The notes beneath the pieces are model-generated. The model saw only the letters and a list, made by a program, of their open reading frames with translations, was not told where the DNA came from and searched no databases. This document shows positions 6,973 to 15,547 of a stretch of 39,569 nt of DNA, piece after piece. Both the position numbers and the translations under genes were made by a program. The stretch comes from Lachnospiraceae bacterium (GTDB lineage Bacteria > Bacillota > Clostridia > Lachnospirales > Lachnospiraceae), in contig JAFZWG010000080.1 of the NCBI GenBank assembly GCA_017617395.1, positions 1 to 39,569 of the forward strand. The letters run 5' to 3'. How positions within the stretch are numbered: position 1 is the stretch's first letter; every line of letters starts with the position of its first letter.

Positions 6973-7715
6973 TTGAAGTAAAAAATGTTTCCAAAAAATA
7001 CTGGGGCTCGGTGAAGGCCCTGGACAAAATCGATCTGACCATAAAGCCGGGCGAGATCATCGGACTGTTCGGCGAGAACGGCGCCGGCAAGACGACGTTT
7101 ATGAAGAGCATCCTCGGGATCCAGAGCTTCGACGGCGCCATCCTTCTGGACGGCGAGCCGATCACGCGCAAAAACATCGCGCGCCTTTCCTTCGGAACGT
7201 GCGAGCACAGCTTCTTTCCGACCTTGACGGCGTCGGAAAATGCAGAGTTTCTGAAGGAGCATTTTCCGAAGTTTAACGAAAAGCGGTTCAAGGGCCTGAC
7301 GGAGTTCTTCGAGCTTCCGCTTAACAGGAAACTGAAGAACCTTTCGACCGGTCAGCAGAACCAGATGGAGGTGATCCTGGCGCTTTCGCAGGGGGCGGAG
7401 TACATCTTTTTGGACGAGCCGTTTGCGGGCAACGACATCTTTAACCGCGAGGATTTTTACAAGGTTTTGCTTGGCATTCTGAACCCGAACGAGACGATCG
7501 TGTTATCCACGCATCTGATCGAGGAGGTTGCGGGATTCATCGACAGAGCGGTGTTGATCCGCAAAGGCATGTTGATCGATGACAAGTCGGTCTCTGAGAT
7601 CGAGGCGGAGGGAATGTCCTTGACGGACTATGTGAAGAAGACGTACGGCTACCGGGCGGACCGGGTGAGCAAGGCGTTGGACACCATCATCGGTGAGGAG
7701 GAAGAGAATGCGTAA
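6969..7715 (+). CDS. ABC transporter ATPase of cassette 2
   Basis: A 248-residue ATP-binding subunit starting MIEVKNVSKKYWG. Walker A GENGAGKTT is at residues 35-43, the signature is LSTGQQNQMEV, Walker B is YIFLDEPFAGND and the H-loop is STHLIEE. As in cassette 1 the signature has the STG form. GGAGGG precedes the start with good spacing. The stop overlaps the next gene by eight bases. It should power export through the membrane proteins encoded just upstream. Confidence 0.94.
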   Translation: MIEVKNVSKKYWGSVKALDKIDLTIKPGEIIGLFGENGAGKTTFMKSILGIQSFDGAILLDGEPITRKNIARLSFGTCEHSFFPTLTASENAEFLKEHFPKFNEKRFKGLTEFFELPLNRKLKNLSTGQQNQMEVILALSQGAEYIFLDEPFAGNDIFNREDFYKVLLGILNPNETIVLSTHLIEEVAGFIDRAVLIRKGMLIDDKSVSEIEAEGMSLTDYVKKTYGYRADRVSKALDTIIGEEEENA

Positions 7716-9117
7716 GTGGGTGGCGACATTTGTCGCAATCTGTATCGGCGCGGCAGTCGGAGGCGTCCTGATCGTCGGCAGCATGCGAAGGCAGGCGAGG
7801 GCGGTCGAGGTGACCGGAACGACGCTCATGGGGGACGAGAGCGCGGCGGACGGATTGTGCGTAGAGACTGTGTACAGGATTGACTATACATACTGGAGCA
7901 CAGCCACGGAGTGGACTGCGGACGGACTGAGGACGGAGGCAAAGTACGAGCATCTTTCGGAGGGACCGGAGCTGAATTCAAAGTACTTTAAGCGCGATCT
8001 CGTGGCCGATCGGCTGGAGTATTACAGTTTTGAGAAACGGGCAGCATATTGGTGGAATGTTTTCGGGCGGCCCGTGAGCAACGGCGGACATGTTGTAGAG
8101 ATGCCATTACGGGAGATTACCCGGTACCAGCCGTTAAAGCTCCGGTTTAACCTGTGGAGCGAGATATTGAAGGATGCGTACGAGGCGGAGGATAAGATCA
8201 ATGAGTTCCTTCGCATCAAAGCTCCGGAATGGCAGAAGGTGCGCTTAAGCTACACCACCAGGTGGGACTCGGATTTTCAGCTGATGGAAGATCAATATGA
8301 AACGGACTTTTTCGTGGGAGAGGATTGGTACTATCCCCGGGTGATGTCGGTGTACACCGGGGAGAAGATGTTCTTCGGTGTCGATAACCGTTCCAATAAC
8401 GGGCAGATTCTTGACTTCTCCGATATTCCCGGCGGATACGGTGTTTACATGATGCAGCTTCGGAAGGTGCGGGAGCTGGACAAGCCGGTGGAGTATGAGA
8501 GAAAAGACTCGTGGGAAGACTACAGATGGGAGACCGTCGAGATCGAATATGAGATCGGAGAGCCGGCGGTTGTGCTGCCGCTTGATCCGGAGATCCGGCT
8601 GTGCGGAATGTCCCAGAGCGAGGACCTGACGAAGGTGTTTGTGCTGACGCTTGAGAACGGGAGATACTTTGCCGACGTGATCGATACGGCGTCGCTTCGG
8701 GTGCTTGCCCACATCGATCTCTGCGAGGACGACAAAACGGAGAATCCTTTGATCGAGTGCCACGGCGGAGAGAACTTCGGTGCAATCTATTTCTGGAGCA
8801 TGGACCGGTTGTTTATCCTCTATCCGTACGGGGAGGAGTGGAAACCGATCGACCTCTCGGGACTCGGGGAACTGAAACTTCTCGGGTGGTGTCGATTCGG
8901 CGACACACGGCTGGCGTGCAACGGCGAGAAGACAGCGGTTTTCTGGGATGATGATCAGTACTTTTCGGAGGTAGATTACCTCGTGGTATTTGACATGGAA
9001 AAAGCGGTGTATGCCGGGGAGTATTGCAACAGCCTGGAGTATACCAATCGAAACGAAAACCTGATATCAATCGACAGCTTGCGGTGCGAAGATACTCGCA
9101 TACACTGGAAAGAGTGA
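7708..9117 (+). CDS. Membrane-anchored exported protein of cassette 2, unknown family
   Basis: A 469-residue protein with one N-terminal membrane segment (residues about 4-24, WVATFVAICIGAAVGGVLIVG) and otherwise soluble, so most of it should lie outside the membrane. No lipobox is seen. The C-terminal half, from about residue 285 (VVLPLDPEIRLCGMSQSEDLTKVFVLTLENGRYFADVID), has repeating short strands like a beta-propeller or related sheet fold. The start at 7708 follows GAGGAGGAAG inside the ATPase gene. As the last gene of the operon it may sense or bind the transported compound. I recognise no named family, so function is open. Confidence 0.8.
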   Translation: MRKWVATFVAICIGAAVGGVLIVGSMRRQARAVEVTGTTLMGDESAADGLCVETVYRIDYTYWSTATEWTADGLRTEAKYEHLSEGPELNSKYFKRDLVADRLEYYSFEKRAAYWWNVFGRPVSNGGHVVEMPLREITRYQPLKLRFNLWSEILKDAYEAEDKINEFLRIKAPEWQKVRLSYTTRWDSDFQLMEDQYETDFFVGEDWYYPRVMSVYTGEKMFFGVDNRSNNGQILDFSDIPGGYGVYMMQLRKVRELDKPVEYERKDSWEDYRWETVEIEYEIGEPAVVLPLDPEIRLCGMSQSEDLTKVFVLTLENGRYFADVIDTASLRVLAHIDLCEDDKTENPLIECHGGENFGAIYFWSMDRLFILYPYGEEWKPIDLSGLGELKLLGWCRFGDTRLACNGEKTAVFWDDDQYFSEVDYLVVFDMEKAVYAGEYCNSLEYTNRNENLISIDSLRCEDTRIHWKE

Positions 9118-9133
9118 TGTCCGGTAACGGAAG

Positions 9134-9859
9134 TTACAAAAGAGTCTGCAGACGTGCGATCGCGGCCTCGCCGCACTCCGGAATGTCCGCGCAGGGAAAG
9201 GGAATTCCGAGCGCTTCGTACTTGGTCACGCACAGTTTGCGAAACGGAAGAAGCTCAATCTTTTGAAGATTGTCATAGCGGCGCGCGAGGGCGACCATGG
9301 CGCTCACTTCCTCCTCGGAGTCGGTGTAGCCGGGGACGACGACATGGCGAACCCAGAGCGGTACCCGCAGGGCTTGTGTGAGGGATAAGAAAGATAAAAT
9401 CCGGGAAAGACTGCCTTTCGCATGCGAGAGGTAGTCTTCTTCGGTTGTGAACTTAATGTCGCAGATGACCAGATCGGTCACCGAGAGAAGCGCCTCGAAA
9501 ACCTCGCGGCGCGCTTCGGCAAATGCTCCCCCCGACGTGTCGAGGCACGTGTGAATGCCCTCGGCCTTGAGGGCGCGGAAGAGCTCCGTGACAAATTCCG
9601 CCTGCAGCAGCGGTTCGCCGCCGGAGACGGTCACGCCGCCGTCCTCGCCGAAGTATGTGCGGTAGCGAAGAACCCTCTTTACGACTTCGTCCACCGTGTA
9701 TTCGGTACCGCCCGCGGGATCCCAGGTGTCGGGGTTATGGCAGTACATGCAGCGGAGAGGGCAGCCCTGCAGGAAGATCACGAAACGTAACCCCGGGCCG
9801 TCGACGGCGCCGAGGGACTGAAACGAGTGAATGCGGCCTCTGCATGCGGAGTCTGCCAT
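9134..9859 (-). CDS. pflA: Pyruvate formate-lyase activating enzyme
   Basis: A 241-residue radical SAM protein of the usual length for the family. The CxxxCxxC cluster motif is Cys33, Cys37 and Cys40 in QGCPLRCMYCHNPDTW, followed by GGVTVSGGEPLLQ and CLDTSGG. It uses S-adenosylmethionine and a [4Fe-4S] cluster to abstract a hydrogen from the glycine of PflB. The start at 9859 has a CGGAGG site; upstream ATGs do not. It lies 59 bases after pflB on the same strand with a hairpin between, so it is probably co-transcribed at a lower level. Its end faces the end of the cassette 2 operon, with no clear terminator in the 16-base gap. Confidence 0.97.
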   Translation of the reverse strand: MADSACRGRIHSFQSLGAVDGPGLRFVIFLQGCPLRCMYCHNPDTWDPAGGTEYTVDEVVKRVLRYRTYFGEDGGVTVSGGEPLLQAEFVTELFRALKAEGIHTCLDTSGGAFAEARREVFEALLSVTDLVICDIKFTTEEDYLSHAKGSLSRILSFLSLTQALRVPLWVRHVVVPGYTDSEEEVSAMVALARRYDNLQKIELLPFRKLCVTKYEALGIPFPCADIPECGEAAIARLQTLL

Positions 9860-9877
9860 GATTACCTCCGAAATGAT

Positions 9878-9909
9878 AAGGGCGGGGCACAACAAAAGCC
9901 CCGCCTTTT
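9878..9909 (-). terminator. GC-rich hairpin between pflB and pflA
   Basis: A stem of about 10 bp with one bulge (9878-9888 with 9898-9907) has no good U-run on the minus strand. It more likely stabilises the pflB message or lowers read-through into pflA than ends transcription fully. Confidence 0.55.
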
Positions 9910-9918
9910 GGTTTGTCG

Positions 9919-12150
9919 TTATACCGCCTCGTGGAACGTGCGGGAGATGACTTCTTTCTTCTGCTCAATCGTGAGCTTGTTAAAGGTTACGGCGTAGCCG
10001 GAGACGCGGATCGTGAGCGTCGGATACTTCTCCGGATGGTTCATCGCATCGATCAGGGTCTCGCGGTTGAGGACATTGACGTTTAAGTGGTGAGCATTTT
10101 GCGCAAAATAACCGTCCAGAATGTGGATGAGGTTTTGGCAGCGCTCCGCCTCGCTGTGTCCGAGAGCCTGCGGAATGATCGAGAACGTGTTGCTGATGCC
10201 GTCCTTGCAGGTCTGATACGAGAGCTTCGCAACCGAGTTGAGGGATGCGAGAGCACCGCTTTTGTCGCGGCCGTGCATCGGGTTGGCACCGGGTGCGAAC
10301 GGCTCGCCGGCACGGCGTCCGTCGGGCGTGTTGCCGGTCTTCTTGCCGTACATGACGTTCGAGGTGATCGTGAGGATCGAGAGCGTGTGCTCTGCGCCTC
10401 TGTACGTAGGCGTACGGCGAAGAGCAGCTAAGAAGAGCTCGGTCTGTTCCTTCGCGAGAAGGTCGACGCGGTCGTCGTCGTTGCCGTAGCACGGGAACTC
10501 GCCGACGGTCTCAAAATCCTTGATCAAGCCGGTCTCCGCATCGCGGATCGGCTTTACCTTCGCGTACTTGATCGCGGACAGGGAGTCCGCAAGAACTGAG
10601 AGGCCGGCGACGCCGAACGCCATGTAGCGGTGAACGTTCGTGTCGTGAAGGGCCATCTGCGTCTTTTCGTATGCGTATTTGTCGTGCATGTAGTGGATCA
10701 TGTTCATCGCGGTGACGTAGGTCTTAGCCAGCCACTCGCGGTAAATGCCCATGCGCTCCATCACCTTGTCGTACTCGAGATACTCGCCGTCGTAGACCGG
10801 CATCTCGGGGCCGACCTGCAGGTTGTAGCGCTCGTCGCGGCCGCCGTTTAAGCTCATCAGGAGAAGCTTCGCAAGGTTCGCGCGTGCGCCGAAGAACTGC
10901 ATGTCCTTGCCGAGGCGCATCGCGGAGACGCAGCAGGCGATGCCGTAGTCGTCGCCGTAGATCGGGCGCATGAGGTCGTCATTTTCATATTGGATGGCGT
11001 CGGTGTCGCAGGACACTTTCGTCGCAAAATTCTTAAAGTTCTGAGGCAGATCCTTCGACCACAACACTGTGAGGTTCGGCTCCGCGGAAGGTCCTAAGGT
11101 GTAGAGCGTATTGAGGATTCGGAAGGAGTTCTTCGTAACGAGCGTTCTGCCGTCCTCGCCCATGCCGCCGACCGACTCGGTGATCCACATCGGGTCGCCC
11201 GCAAAGAGCTCGTTGTACTCGGGCGTGCGGAGATGGCGCGCCATGCGAAGCTTCATGACGAAGTCGTCCAAAAGCTCCTGCAGCTCGCTCTCGGTGAACA
11301 CGCCGTTTGCGAGGTCGCGCTCAAAGTAGATGTCGAGGAATGTGGACGTGCGCCCGAGGCTCATCGCCGCGCCGTTTTGCTCCTTGATCGCGCCGAGGTA
11401 GCCAAAGTACAGCCACTGGATCGCCTCGCGGGAGTTCGTAGCGGGAGCGGAGATATCGATGCCGTAGAGAAGCGCCATGTCCTTGAGCTTTCCGAGGAAA
11501 TTAATCTGCTGGTAGAGCTCCTCCAGGCGGCGGATCGTCTCGGCGTCCATGGGCTGCGAAGCCGCAAGCTCGGCCTTGTCCTTCTGCTTTTCGGCGATCA
11601 GGCGGTCGACGCCGTAGAGCGCCACACGGCGGTAGTCGCCGATGATGCGGCCGCGGCCGTAGGCATCCGGAAGACCGGTGATGATGCCGACGTGGCGAGC
11701 CTTACGGATCTCGTCGCTGTATACGCGGAAGACGCCGTCATTGTGCGTTGTGCGGTACAAAAATTCCTCCTCGACCTTCTCGGAGAGCTCGTAGCCGTAT
11801 GCCTGGCAGGCCTTGCGGGTCATGTTGAGTCCGCCGAAGGGGTTGACGCCGCGGCGCAGAGGCCGGTCGGTCTGCAGACCGACGATCAGCTCCTTGTCCT
11901 TGTCGAGGTAGCCGGGCTTATAGTTGAGAAGCGAGGTGACGTGCTGCGTGTCGATGTCGAGGACGCCGCCGAACTGCTGCTCGAGGTCGAAGAGATGCGT
12001 AAGCTTGCCCATCAATTCCTTCGTGCGGTCCGTGGCACCCGCGAGGAAACTTCCGTCCCCCTCGTAGGGCGTGTAGTTCTTTTGAATGAAATCGCGGACG
12101 TTGATCTCGTCCTTCCAGACTCCTCCGACAAAACCTTCCCAAGCTTCCAT
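9919..12150 (-). CDS. pflB: Formate C-acetyltransferase (pyruvate formate-lyase)
   Basis: A 743-residue glycyl-radical enzyme that converts pyruvate and CoA to acetyl-CoA and formate in anaerobic fermentation. The adjacent active-site cysteines are Cys406-Cys407 ([15 protein letters not shown]), and the radical glycine is Gly718 in RVSGYAV near the C-terminus; their spacing matches known PFLs. The start at 12150 ([10 protein letters not shown]) has a GGAGGTACC site; longer starts would run through the riboswitch terminator. Upstream are a promoter, a ZTP riboswitch and a terminator (12201-12374), so expression is expected to rise when ZTP signals 10-formyl-tetrahydrofolate shortage, which formate production would relieve. 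The activase gene follows. Confidence 0.98.
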   Translation of the reverse strand: MEAWEGFVGGVWKDEINVRDFIQKNYTPYEGDGSFLAGATDRTKELMGKLTHLFDLEQQFGGVLDIDTQHVTSLLNYKPGYLDKDKELIVGLQTDRPLRRGVNPFGGLNMTRKACQAYGYELSEKVEEEFLYRTTHNDGVFRVYSDEIRKARHVGIITGLPDAYGRGRIIGDYRRVALYGVDRLIAEKQKDKAELAASQPMDAETIRRLEELYQQINFLGKLKDMALLYGIDISAPATNSREAIQWLYFGYLGAIKEQNGAAMSLGRTSTFLDIYFERDLANGVFTESELQELLDDFVMKLRMARHLRTPEYNELFAGDPMWITESVGGMGEDGRTLVTKNSFRILNTLYTLGPSAEPNLTVLWSKDLPQNFKNFATKVSCDTDAIQYENDDLMRPIYGDDYGIACCVSAMRLGKDMQFFGARANLAKLLLMSLNGGRDERYNLQVGPEMPVYDGEYLEYDKVMERMGIYREWLAKTYVTAMNMIHYMHDKYAYEKTQMALHDTNVHRYMAFGVAGLSVLADSLSAIKYAKVKPIRDAETGLIKDFETVGEFPCYGNDDDRVDLLAKEQTELFLAALRRTPTYRGAEHTLSILTITSNVMYGKKTGNTPDGRRAGEPFAPGANPMHGRDKSGALASLNSVAKLSYQTCKDGISNTFSIIPQALGHSEAERCQNLIHILDGYFAQNAHHLNVNVLNRETLIDAMNHPEKYPTLTIRVSGYAVTFNKLTIEQKKEVISRTFHEAV

Positions 12151-12200
12151 GACGGTACCTCCTCGCATGCGGCGCATTATCGCTTTAGTGCAGTGCTGTG

Positions 12201-12238
12201 AAAAAACAAAAAAGCAACAGGTCGTTATGATCTGTTGC
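12201..12238 (-). terminator. Riboswitch-controlled intrinsic terminator before pflB
   Basis: On the minus strand GCAACAG (12232-12238) pairs with CTGTTGC (12214-12220) and is followed by TTTTTTGTTTTTT (12201-12213). The 5' arm overlaps the last conserved bases of the ZTP aptamer, so ligand binding should prevent the hairpin and allow pflB transcription. Confidence 0.88.
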
Positions 12239-12329
12239 CCAGACGGTCGGCTAAACGACAGCCCTGCGGCTGTCCCACGCATTTAACCCCACTGTGGTTA
12301 GTTCCACATGAACCGTCAGAGGCTAAATG
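12236..12329 (-). promoter_or_regulatory. ZTP (pfl motif) riboswitch aptamer
   Basis: Read on the minus strand, the leader has a P1 stem CATTTAGCC (12321-12329) with GGTTAAATG, an internal GUGG-AACUAA-CCAC hairpin followed by the conserved GGGG stretch, a variable linker hairpin (GACAGCC/GGCUGUC), and the conserved 3' element GCCGACCGUCUGGGC. These are the pieces of the ZTP/ZMP riboswitch, first named for its place upstream of pfl genes. Ligand binding normally turns genes on. The directly overlapping terminator supports a transcriptional ON switch. Confidence 0.9.
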
Positions 12330-12345
12330 TTCTTCACTTGTGCTC

Positions 12346-12374
12346 AGCATAGCACAAGATGTTGTGCCAGTCAA
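12346..12374 (-). promoter_or_regulatory. Promoter of the pflB-pflA operon
   Basis: On the minus strand TTGACT (12369-12374) and TATGCT (12346-12351) are 17 bases apart. Transcription would start near 12339, just before the riboswitch P1 stem, giving a leader of about 190 bases. Confidence 0.8.
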
Positions 12375-12430
12375 GAGGACATTTTCACGAAAAAAGAGCG
12401 GAAAATGCACACTTTGTTGTCATTTTCCGT

Positions 12431-12459
12431 TTGCGTACCGCGGGGCGAGATGGTACAAT
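12431..12459 (+). promoter_or_regulatory. Promoter of the DHH phosphoesterase operon
   Basis: TTGCGT (12431-12436), a 17-base spacer and TACAAT (12454-12459). It is divergent from the pfl promoter. The 375-base region 12151-12525 is thus fully occupied by the pfl leader and these two promoters. Confidence 0.72.
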
Positions 12460-12471
12460 GAAACCGTACCC

Positions 12472-12504
12472 GGCGACACATTGTCGCCGCCCCCCCTTTT
12501 TTTT
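12472..12504 (+). other. Hairpin plus C/T run in the leader of the DHH gene
   Basis: GGCGAC (12472-12477) pairs with GTCGCC (12483-12488); eight bases later comes a run of eight T. The gap between stem and U-run makes it a poor terminator. It could be a leaky attenuator or a 5' stabilising stem. Confidence 0.45.
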
Positions 12505-12525
12505 GCGTATATACGGAGAACCCCC

Positions 12526-13506
12526 ATGAAAGAAAAATTTGAACGGCTTGTGCGGATGGCGCGCGGACGCAATGTCTACATCCAGACGCATGACTACCCG
12601 GACCCGGACGCCCTGGCTTCGGCGTTCGGTCTGCAGCAGCTTTTGAAGGTGTACGGCATCGATGCGCCGATCTGCTATTTCGGAACCGTCGAGAAGGTCA
12701 ACATCCGCATGATGATGGACGTCTTCGAGCTCGAGTCCCTCTCGGAGAAGGAGATGGACAAGATCGACCTTGACTCGGTGGTCATCAACGTTGATGTTCA
12801 GAAGAACAACTCGAATCTCACCGACATGCGCGGCGAGGAGATGGTGTGCTTTGACCATCACCCGTGGGTGACGGACGTCGCGTACGACATCGTGTTCCAC
12901 AAGATCGTCGGCGCGTGCGCGACCATCATCGCGGAACTGTACGAGGAGCTCGGAGTTGCGATCCCCAGAGACGTTGCGACCGCGCTTTTGTACGGAATCA
13001 AGATGGACACCAGAAACCTCTGCTCGGGCGTCACAGATGACGACCTGGAGATGTTTGCGCACTTACATAAATACGCGGACGGCGACCTGATCATGCGGCT
13101 TGACAACAACAGCCTGCAGCTGTCCGACCTTCGCGCGTACGGCGCGGCGATCCAGAACATCGCGGTGTTCGGGCGGATGGGCTTTGTGCACATTCCGTTC
13201 GACTGTCCGGACGGGCTGATCGCGAGCGTCTCGAACTTTATTCTGTCCCTCGATGCGGTGGAGATTTCGGTGGTGTACGCCGACCGCGGCAAGGGGTACA
13301 AATTTTCCGTGCGCTCGGAGCTTTCGCATGTCAACGCCGGGCAGCTGATCAACCTGGCGCTTCGCGACGTCGGCAACGGCGGCGGTCATGCGACGATGGC
13401 GGGCGGTCTGCTCTTCGGGGAGCGGAAGCACCTTCTTACGGGTGACCCGCACTCGGCAATCCGCAAGCGCTTTACGGAGACACTGGACAAACTGATGGCG
13501 CACTAA
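12526..13506 (+). CDS. DHH/DHHA1-family phosphoesterase
   Basis: A 326-residue cytoplasmic protein. The N-terminal DHH domain shows the metal-binding motifs THDYPDPDA (His22, Asp26, Asp28), VINVDVQ and FDHHP (Asp110-His111-His112). The C-terminal DHHA1 domain ends in GNGGGHATMAGG, which binds the nucleotide end of the substrate. The family includes NrnA-type nanoRNase/pAp phosphatases and cyclic-di-AMP/pApA phosphodiesterases; length and layout fit the stand-alone NrnA-like group, but no transmembrane or GGDEF part is present, and the exact substrate cannot be read from sequence. It shares an operon with a small membrane protein. Confidence 0.9.
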   Translation: MKEKFERLVRMARGRNVYIQTHDYPDPDALASAFGLQQLLKVYGIDAPICYFGTVEKVNIRMMMDVFELESLSEKEMDKIDLDSVVINVDVQKNNSNLTDMRGEEMVCFDHHPWVTDVAYDIVFHKIVGACATIIAELYEELGVAIPRDVATALLYGIKMDTRNLCSGVTDDDLEMFAHLHKYADGDLIMRLDNNSLQLSDLRAYGAAIQNIAVFGRMGFVHIPFDCPDGLIASVSNFILSLDAVEISVVYADRGKGYKFSVRSELSHVNAGQLINLALRDVGNGGGHATMAGGLLFGERKHLLTGDPHSAIRKRFTETLDKLMAH

Positions 13507-13517
13507 AGGAGCGAGCG

Positions 13518-13889
13518 ATGAAGAAACGAATTCTTGCCTATCTGGCGGCGATCGACGAGCTTTTGAAGCACCCGCCGATCGCGGTGAACTATGAGAATGA
13601 GGTGAAAAAGCATCTGGTACAGATCGGATTTTTCATGCACGAGCGGCTGATTCACCTGATTGTGACGGTGCTGTTTGCGGTCCTCACGGTCGGTGTCGCG
13701 CTGTTCTTCGTGGCTTCGCCGGGCATTCCGATGCTTCTTCTGTTCGGCGCACTGCTGGTGCTGCTCGTGCCGTACATCATGCACTATTACCTTCTTGAGA
13801 ACGGTGTGCAGAAGATGTACGAGCAGTACGACGAGCTCCTTCGCCGGAGCGAGGATCAGAAGAAGGAAGAGGCGTTCAGGGAAGAATAA
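13518..13889 (+). CDS. Small membrane protein of unknown function
   Basis: A 123-residue protein with two adjacent membrane segments (residues about 42-82: HLIVTVLFAVLTVGVALFFV and IPMLLLFGALLVLLVPYIM) and charged helical ends, the C-terminal one being rich in Glu, Lys and Arg. AAGGAGCGAGCG precedes the ATG. It starts 12 bases after the DHH gene and is followed by a hairpin, so the two form an operon. No family is recognised. Confidence 0.82.
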   Translation: MKKRILAYLAAIDELLKHPPIAVNYENEVKKHLVQIGFFMHERLIHLIVTVLFAVLTVGVALFFVASPGIPMLLLFGALLVLLVPYIMHYYLLENGVQKMYEQYDELLRRSEDQKKEEAFREE

Positions 13890-13895
13890 ACCATG

Positions 13896-13933
13896 CCCCG
13901 TGTGCAATTGCGCATTGCATGCGGGGATTGTTT
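13896..13933 (+). terminator. Terminator-like hairpin after the small membrane protein gene
   Basis: CCCCGTGTGCAAT (13896-13908) pairs with ATTGCATGCGGGG (ending 13926) with one G-U and one mismatch, then ATTGTTTG. The U-run is weak. Confidence 0.6.
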
Positions 13934-13943
13934 GTGATATAAC
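13915..13943 (+). promoter_or_regulatory. Possible promoter of the Mrp-family gene
   Basis: TTGCAT (13915-13920) and TATAAC (13938-13943) with a 17-base spacer. It overlaps the 3' arm of the preceding hairpin. Confidence 0.55.
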
Positions 13944-13984
13944 AGGTAAGGATTGCGGCAAAGACCGCATAACAGGAGGTTTTT

Positions 13985-14857
13985 ATGAGCGAAGAGAATA
14001 AGACCAACGCCGCGGCGGAGGAGTGCACGCACGATTGTTCCACGTGCAGTGCGAACTGCAGCAGCAGAGAGTCGAAAAATGAGAGTTTTCTCGCGGCAGC
14101 GAACAAAAACAGCCGCGTTAAGAAGGTGATCGGTGTCGTCAGCGGCAAGGGCGGCGTCGGCAAGTCGTTTGTGACCGTCAACCTGGCGACGCAGATGCAG
14201 AAGAAGGGCTATCAGTGCGCGATTCTGGACGCGGACATCACCGGTCCGTCCATCCCGAAGGCGCTCGGCGTCAAGGGACCCGCGCGCGGAAACGACGACG
14301 GCATCTGGCCGATCGAGAGCAAGAAGGGCATCCGCGTGATGAGCATCAACCTTCTCCTGGACGAGGAGGAGTCCCCGGTCATCTGGAGAGGTCCTGTGAT
14401 CGCTGGAACCGTAAAGCAGTTCTGGACCGACGTGTGCTGGGGCGATGTGGACTACATGTTCGTGGATATGCCGCCCGGAACCGGCGATGTGCCGCTCACG
14501 GTGTTCCAGTCTCTGCCGGTGGACGGAATCGTCATCGTGACGAGCCCGCAGGATCTCGTGTCCATGGTGGTCGCGAAGGCCGTCAACATGGCGAAGATGA
14601 TGAACGTTCCGATCCTCGGAATCGTTGAGAACTACAGCTATTTTCAGTGCCCGAACTGCGGTGAGAAGCATGCGGTGTTCGGGGAGAGCAAGATCGAGGA
14701 AGTAGCGGAGCATCACGTGCTTCCGGTGCTTGCGAAACTGCCGATCGATCCGGATGCGGCGAAGGTTGTCGACATGGGACTTGCGGAGCAGCTCGAGGTG
14801 CATGAACTCGACGGTGCCGTGGCAAGAATCGAGGCGGCTCTTCCGGTCGTAAAATAA
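13985..14857 (+). CDS. Mrp/NBP35-family iron-sulfur carrier ATPase
   Basis: A 290-residue P-loop ATPase of the MinD/Mrp group. A deviant Walker A, SGKGGVGKS, lies at residues 53-61; DADITGPSIPKALG and VDMPPGTGD follow. The C-terminal CPNC pair (Cys222, Cys225) binds a bridging [4Fe-4S] cluster between subunits. A short N-terminal extension has four cysteines (14, 18, 21, 25) in CTHDCSTCSANC, as in NBP35-like members, where a second cluster sits. The family assembles and hands over FeS clusters in the cytoplasm, which suits a cell rich in hydrogenase and radical SAM enzymes. AGGAGG precedes the start. Confidence 0.93.
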   Translation: MSEENKTNAAAEECTHDCSTCSANCSSRESKNESFLAAANKNSRVKKVIGVVSGKGGVGKSFVTVNLATQMQKKGYQCAILDADITGPSIPKALGVKGPARGNDDGIWPIESKKGIRVMSINLLLDEEESPVIWRGPVIAGTVKQFWTDVCWGDVDYMFVDMPPGTGDVPLTVFQSLPVDGIVIVTSPQDLVSMVVAKAVNMAKMMNVPILGIVENYSYFQCPNCGEKHAVFGESKIEEVAEHHVLPVLAKLPIDPDAAKVVDMGLAEQLEVHELDGAVARIEAALPVVK

Positions 14858-14867
14858 ACAAACGCCG

Positions 14868-14896
14868 TTGACAGACACAGGGCAATCGTCTATAAT
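14868..14896 (+). promoter_or_regulatory. Consensus promoter of rsmD-coaD-coiled-coil operon
   Basis: TTGACA (14868-14873) and TATAAT (14891-14896) with exactly 17 bases between, ten bases after the Mrp stop codon. Transcription would start near 14903. Confidence 0.85.
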
Positions 14897-14965
14897 TATA
14901 ATCGGTTGTGAATTGTTGCGCGCGATGTCACAACCTTGGAAAAATGCAGGTTCGGAGGGCTTGGT

Positions 14966-15520
14966 ATGCGTGTAATCGCCGGAACGGCCAGACGGCTTTT
15001 GCTGGTGACGCCGGCGGGCAAAGATACGCGTCCGACGACGGACCGGATTAAGGAAACATTATTCAATATTTTGCAGCCGCATCTCGCGGGTTGCCGGTTT
15101 CTGGATCTTTTTGCCGGCAGCGGCGGAATCGGAATCGAAGCGCTCTCCAGGGGTGCTTCCTTTGCTTGTTTTGCGGACAGTTCGCGCGAGGCGATTTCGT
15201 GTATCAAACGAAACCTCACGCACACGGGATTTACGGACCGTTCGGCCGTATATGCCATGACCGCGCAGGCAGCGATCCGGCAGATGCGCTCGGAGCACCG
15301 GGAGTTCGACCTCGTGTTTTTGGACCCGCCCTACGGGAAGGGCCTGGAGATCACGGCGCTTACGCTTCTTAAGGAGGCGGGGCTTCTGGCGGAGGATGCG
15401 ATGATCGTCGTCGAGACGGCGGCGGGAATCGACCCGGAGCCGTTTGCTGCAGCGGGATACCGCGTTTCCTCAATCAAAGAATACAAGACGAATCAGCATC
15501 TCTTTTTAACGCTTGCGTGA
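14966..15520 (+). CDS. rsmD: 16S rRNA (guanine(966)-N2)-methyltransferase
   Basis: A 184-residue class I SAM methyltransferase. MRVIAGTARRLLL at the start, RPTTDRIKETLFNIL, the SAM-binding FLDLFAGSGGIGIEALSRGA and the catalytic DLVFLDPPYG are all family signatures. It methylates G966 of 16S rRNA in the small subunit. The start at 14966 has a GGAGGG site; the upstream ATG at 14936 adds ten residues not seen in the family. rsmD followed by coaD is a common order in Firmicutes, and the 27-base gap suggests one operon. Confidence 0.96.
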   Translation: MRVIAGTARRLLLVTPAGKDTRPTTDRIKETLFNILQPHLAGCRFLDLFAGSGGIGIEALSRGASFACFADSSREAISCIKRNLTHTGFTDRSAVYAMTAQAAIRQMRSEHREFDLVFLDPPYGKGLEITALTLLKEAGLLAEDAMIVVETAAGIDPEPFAAAGYRVSSIKEYKTNQHLFLTLA

Positions 15521-15547
15521 GAGTGCGGTTCGAGACACAGGAGTGGT

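Noticed and set aside
9118-9133. Terminator between the converging cassette 2 operon and pflA
   Set aside because: The 16-base gap has only a weak GGTAACGG element without stem or U-run.
12235-12525. N-terminal extension of the DHH phosphoesterase to 12235
   Set aside because: It would read through the pfl riboswitch and both promoters; the ATG at 12526 gives the family N-terminus.
13856-14878. 340-codon minus-strand frame opposite the Mrp gene
   Set aside because: The plus strand encodes an unmistakable P-loop ATPase; the minus frame is rich in His, Arg and Asp with no motif and also crosses promoters.
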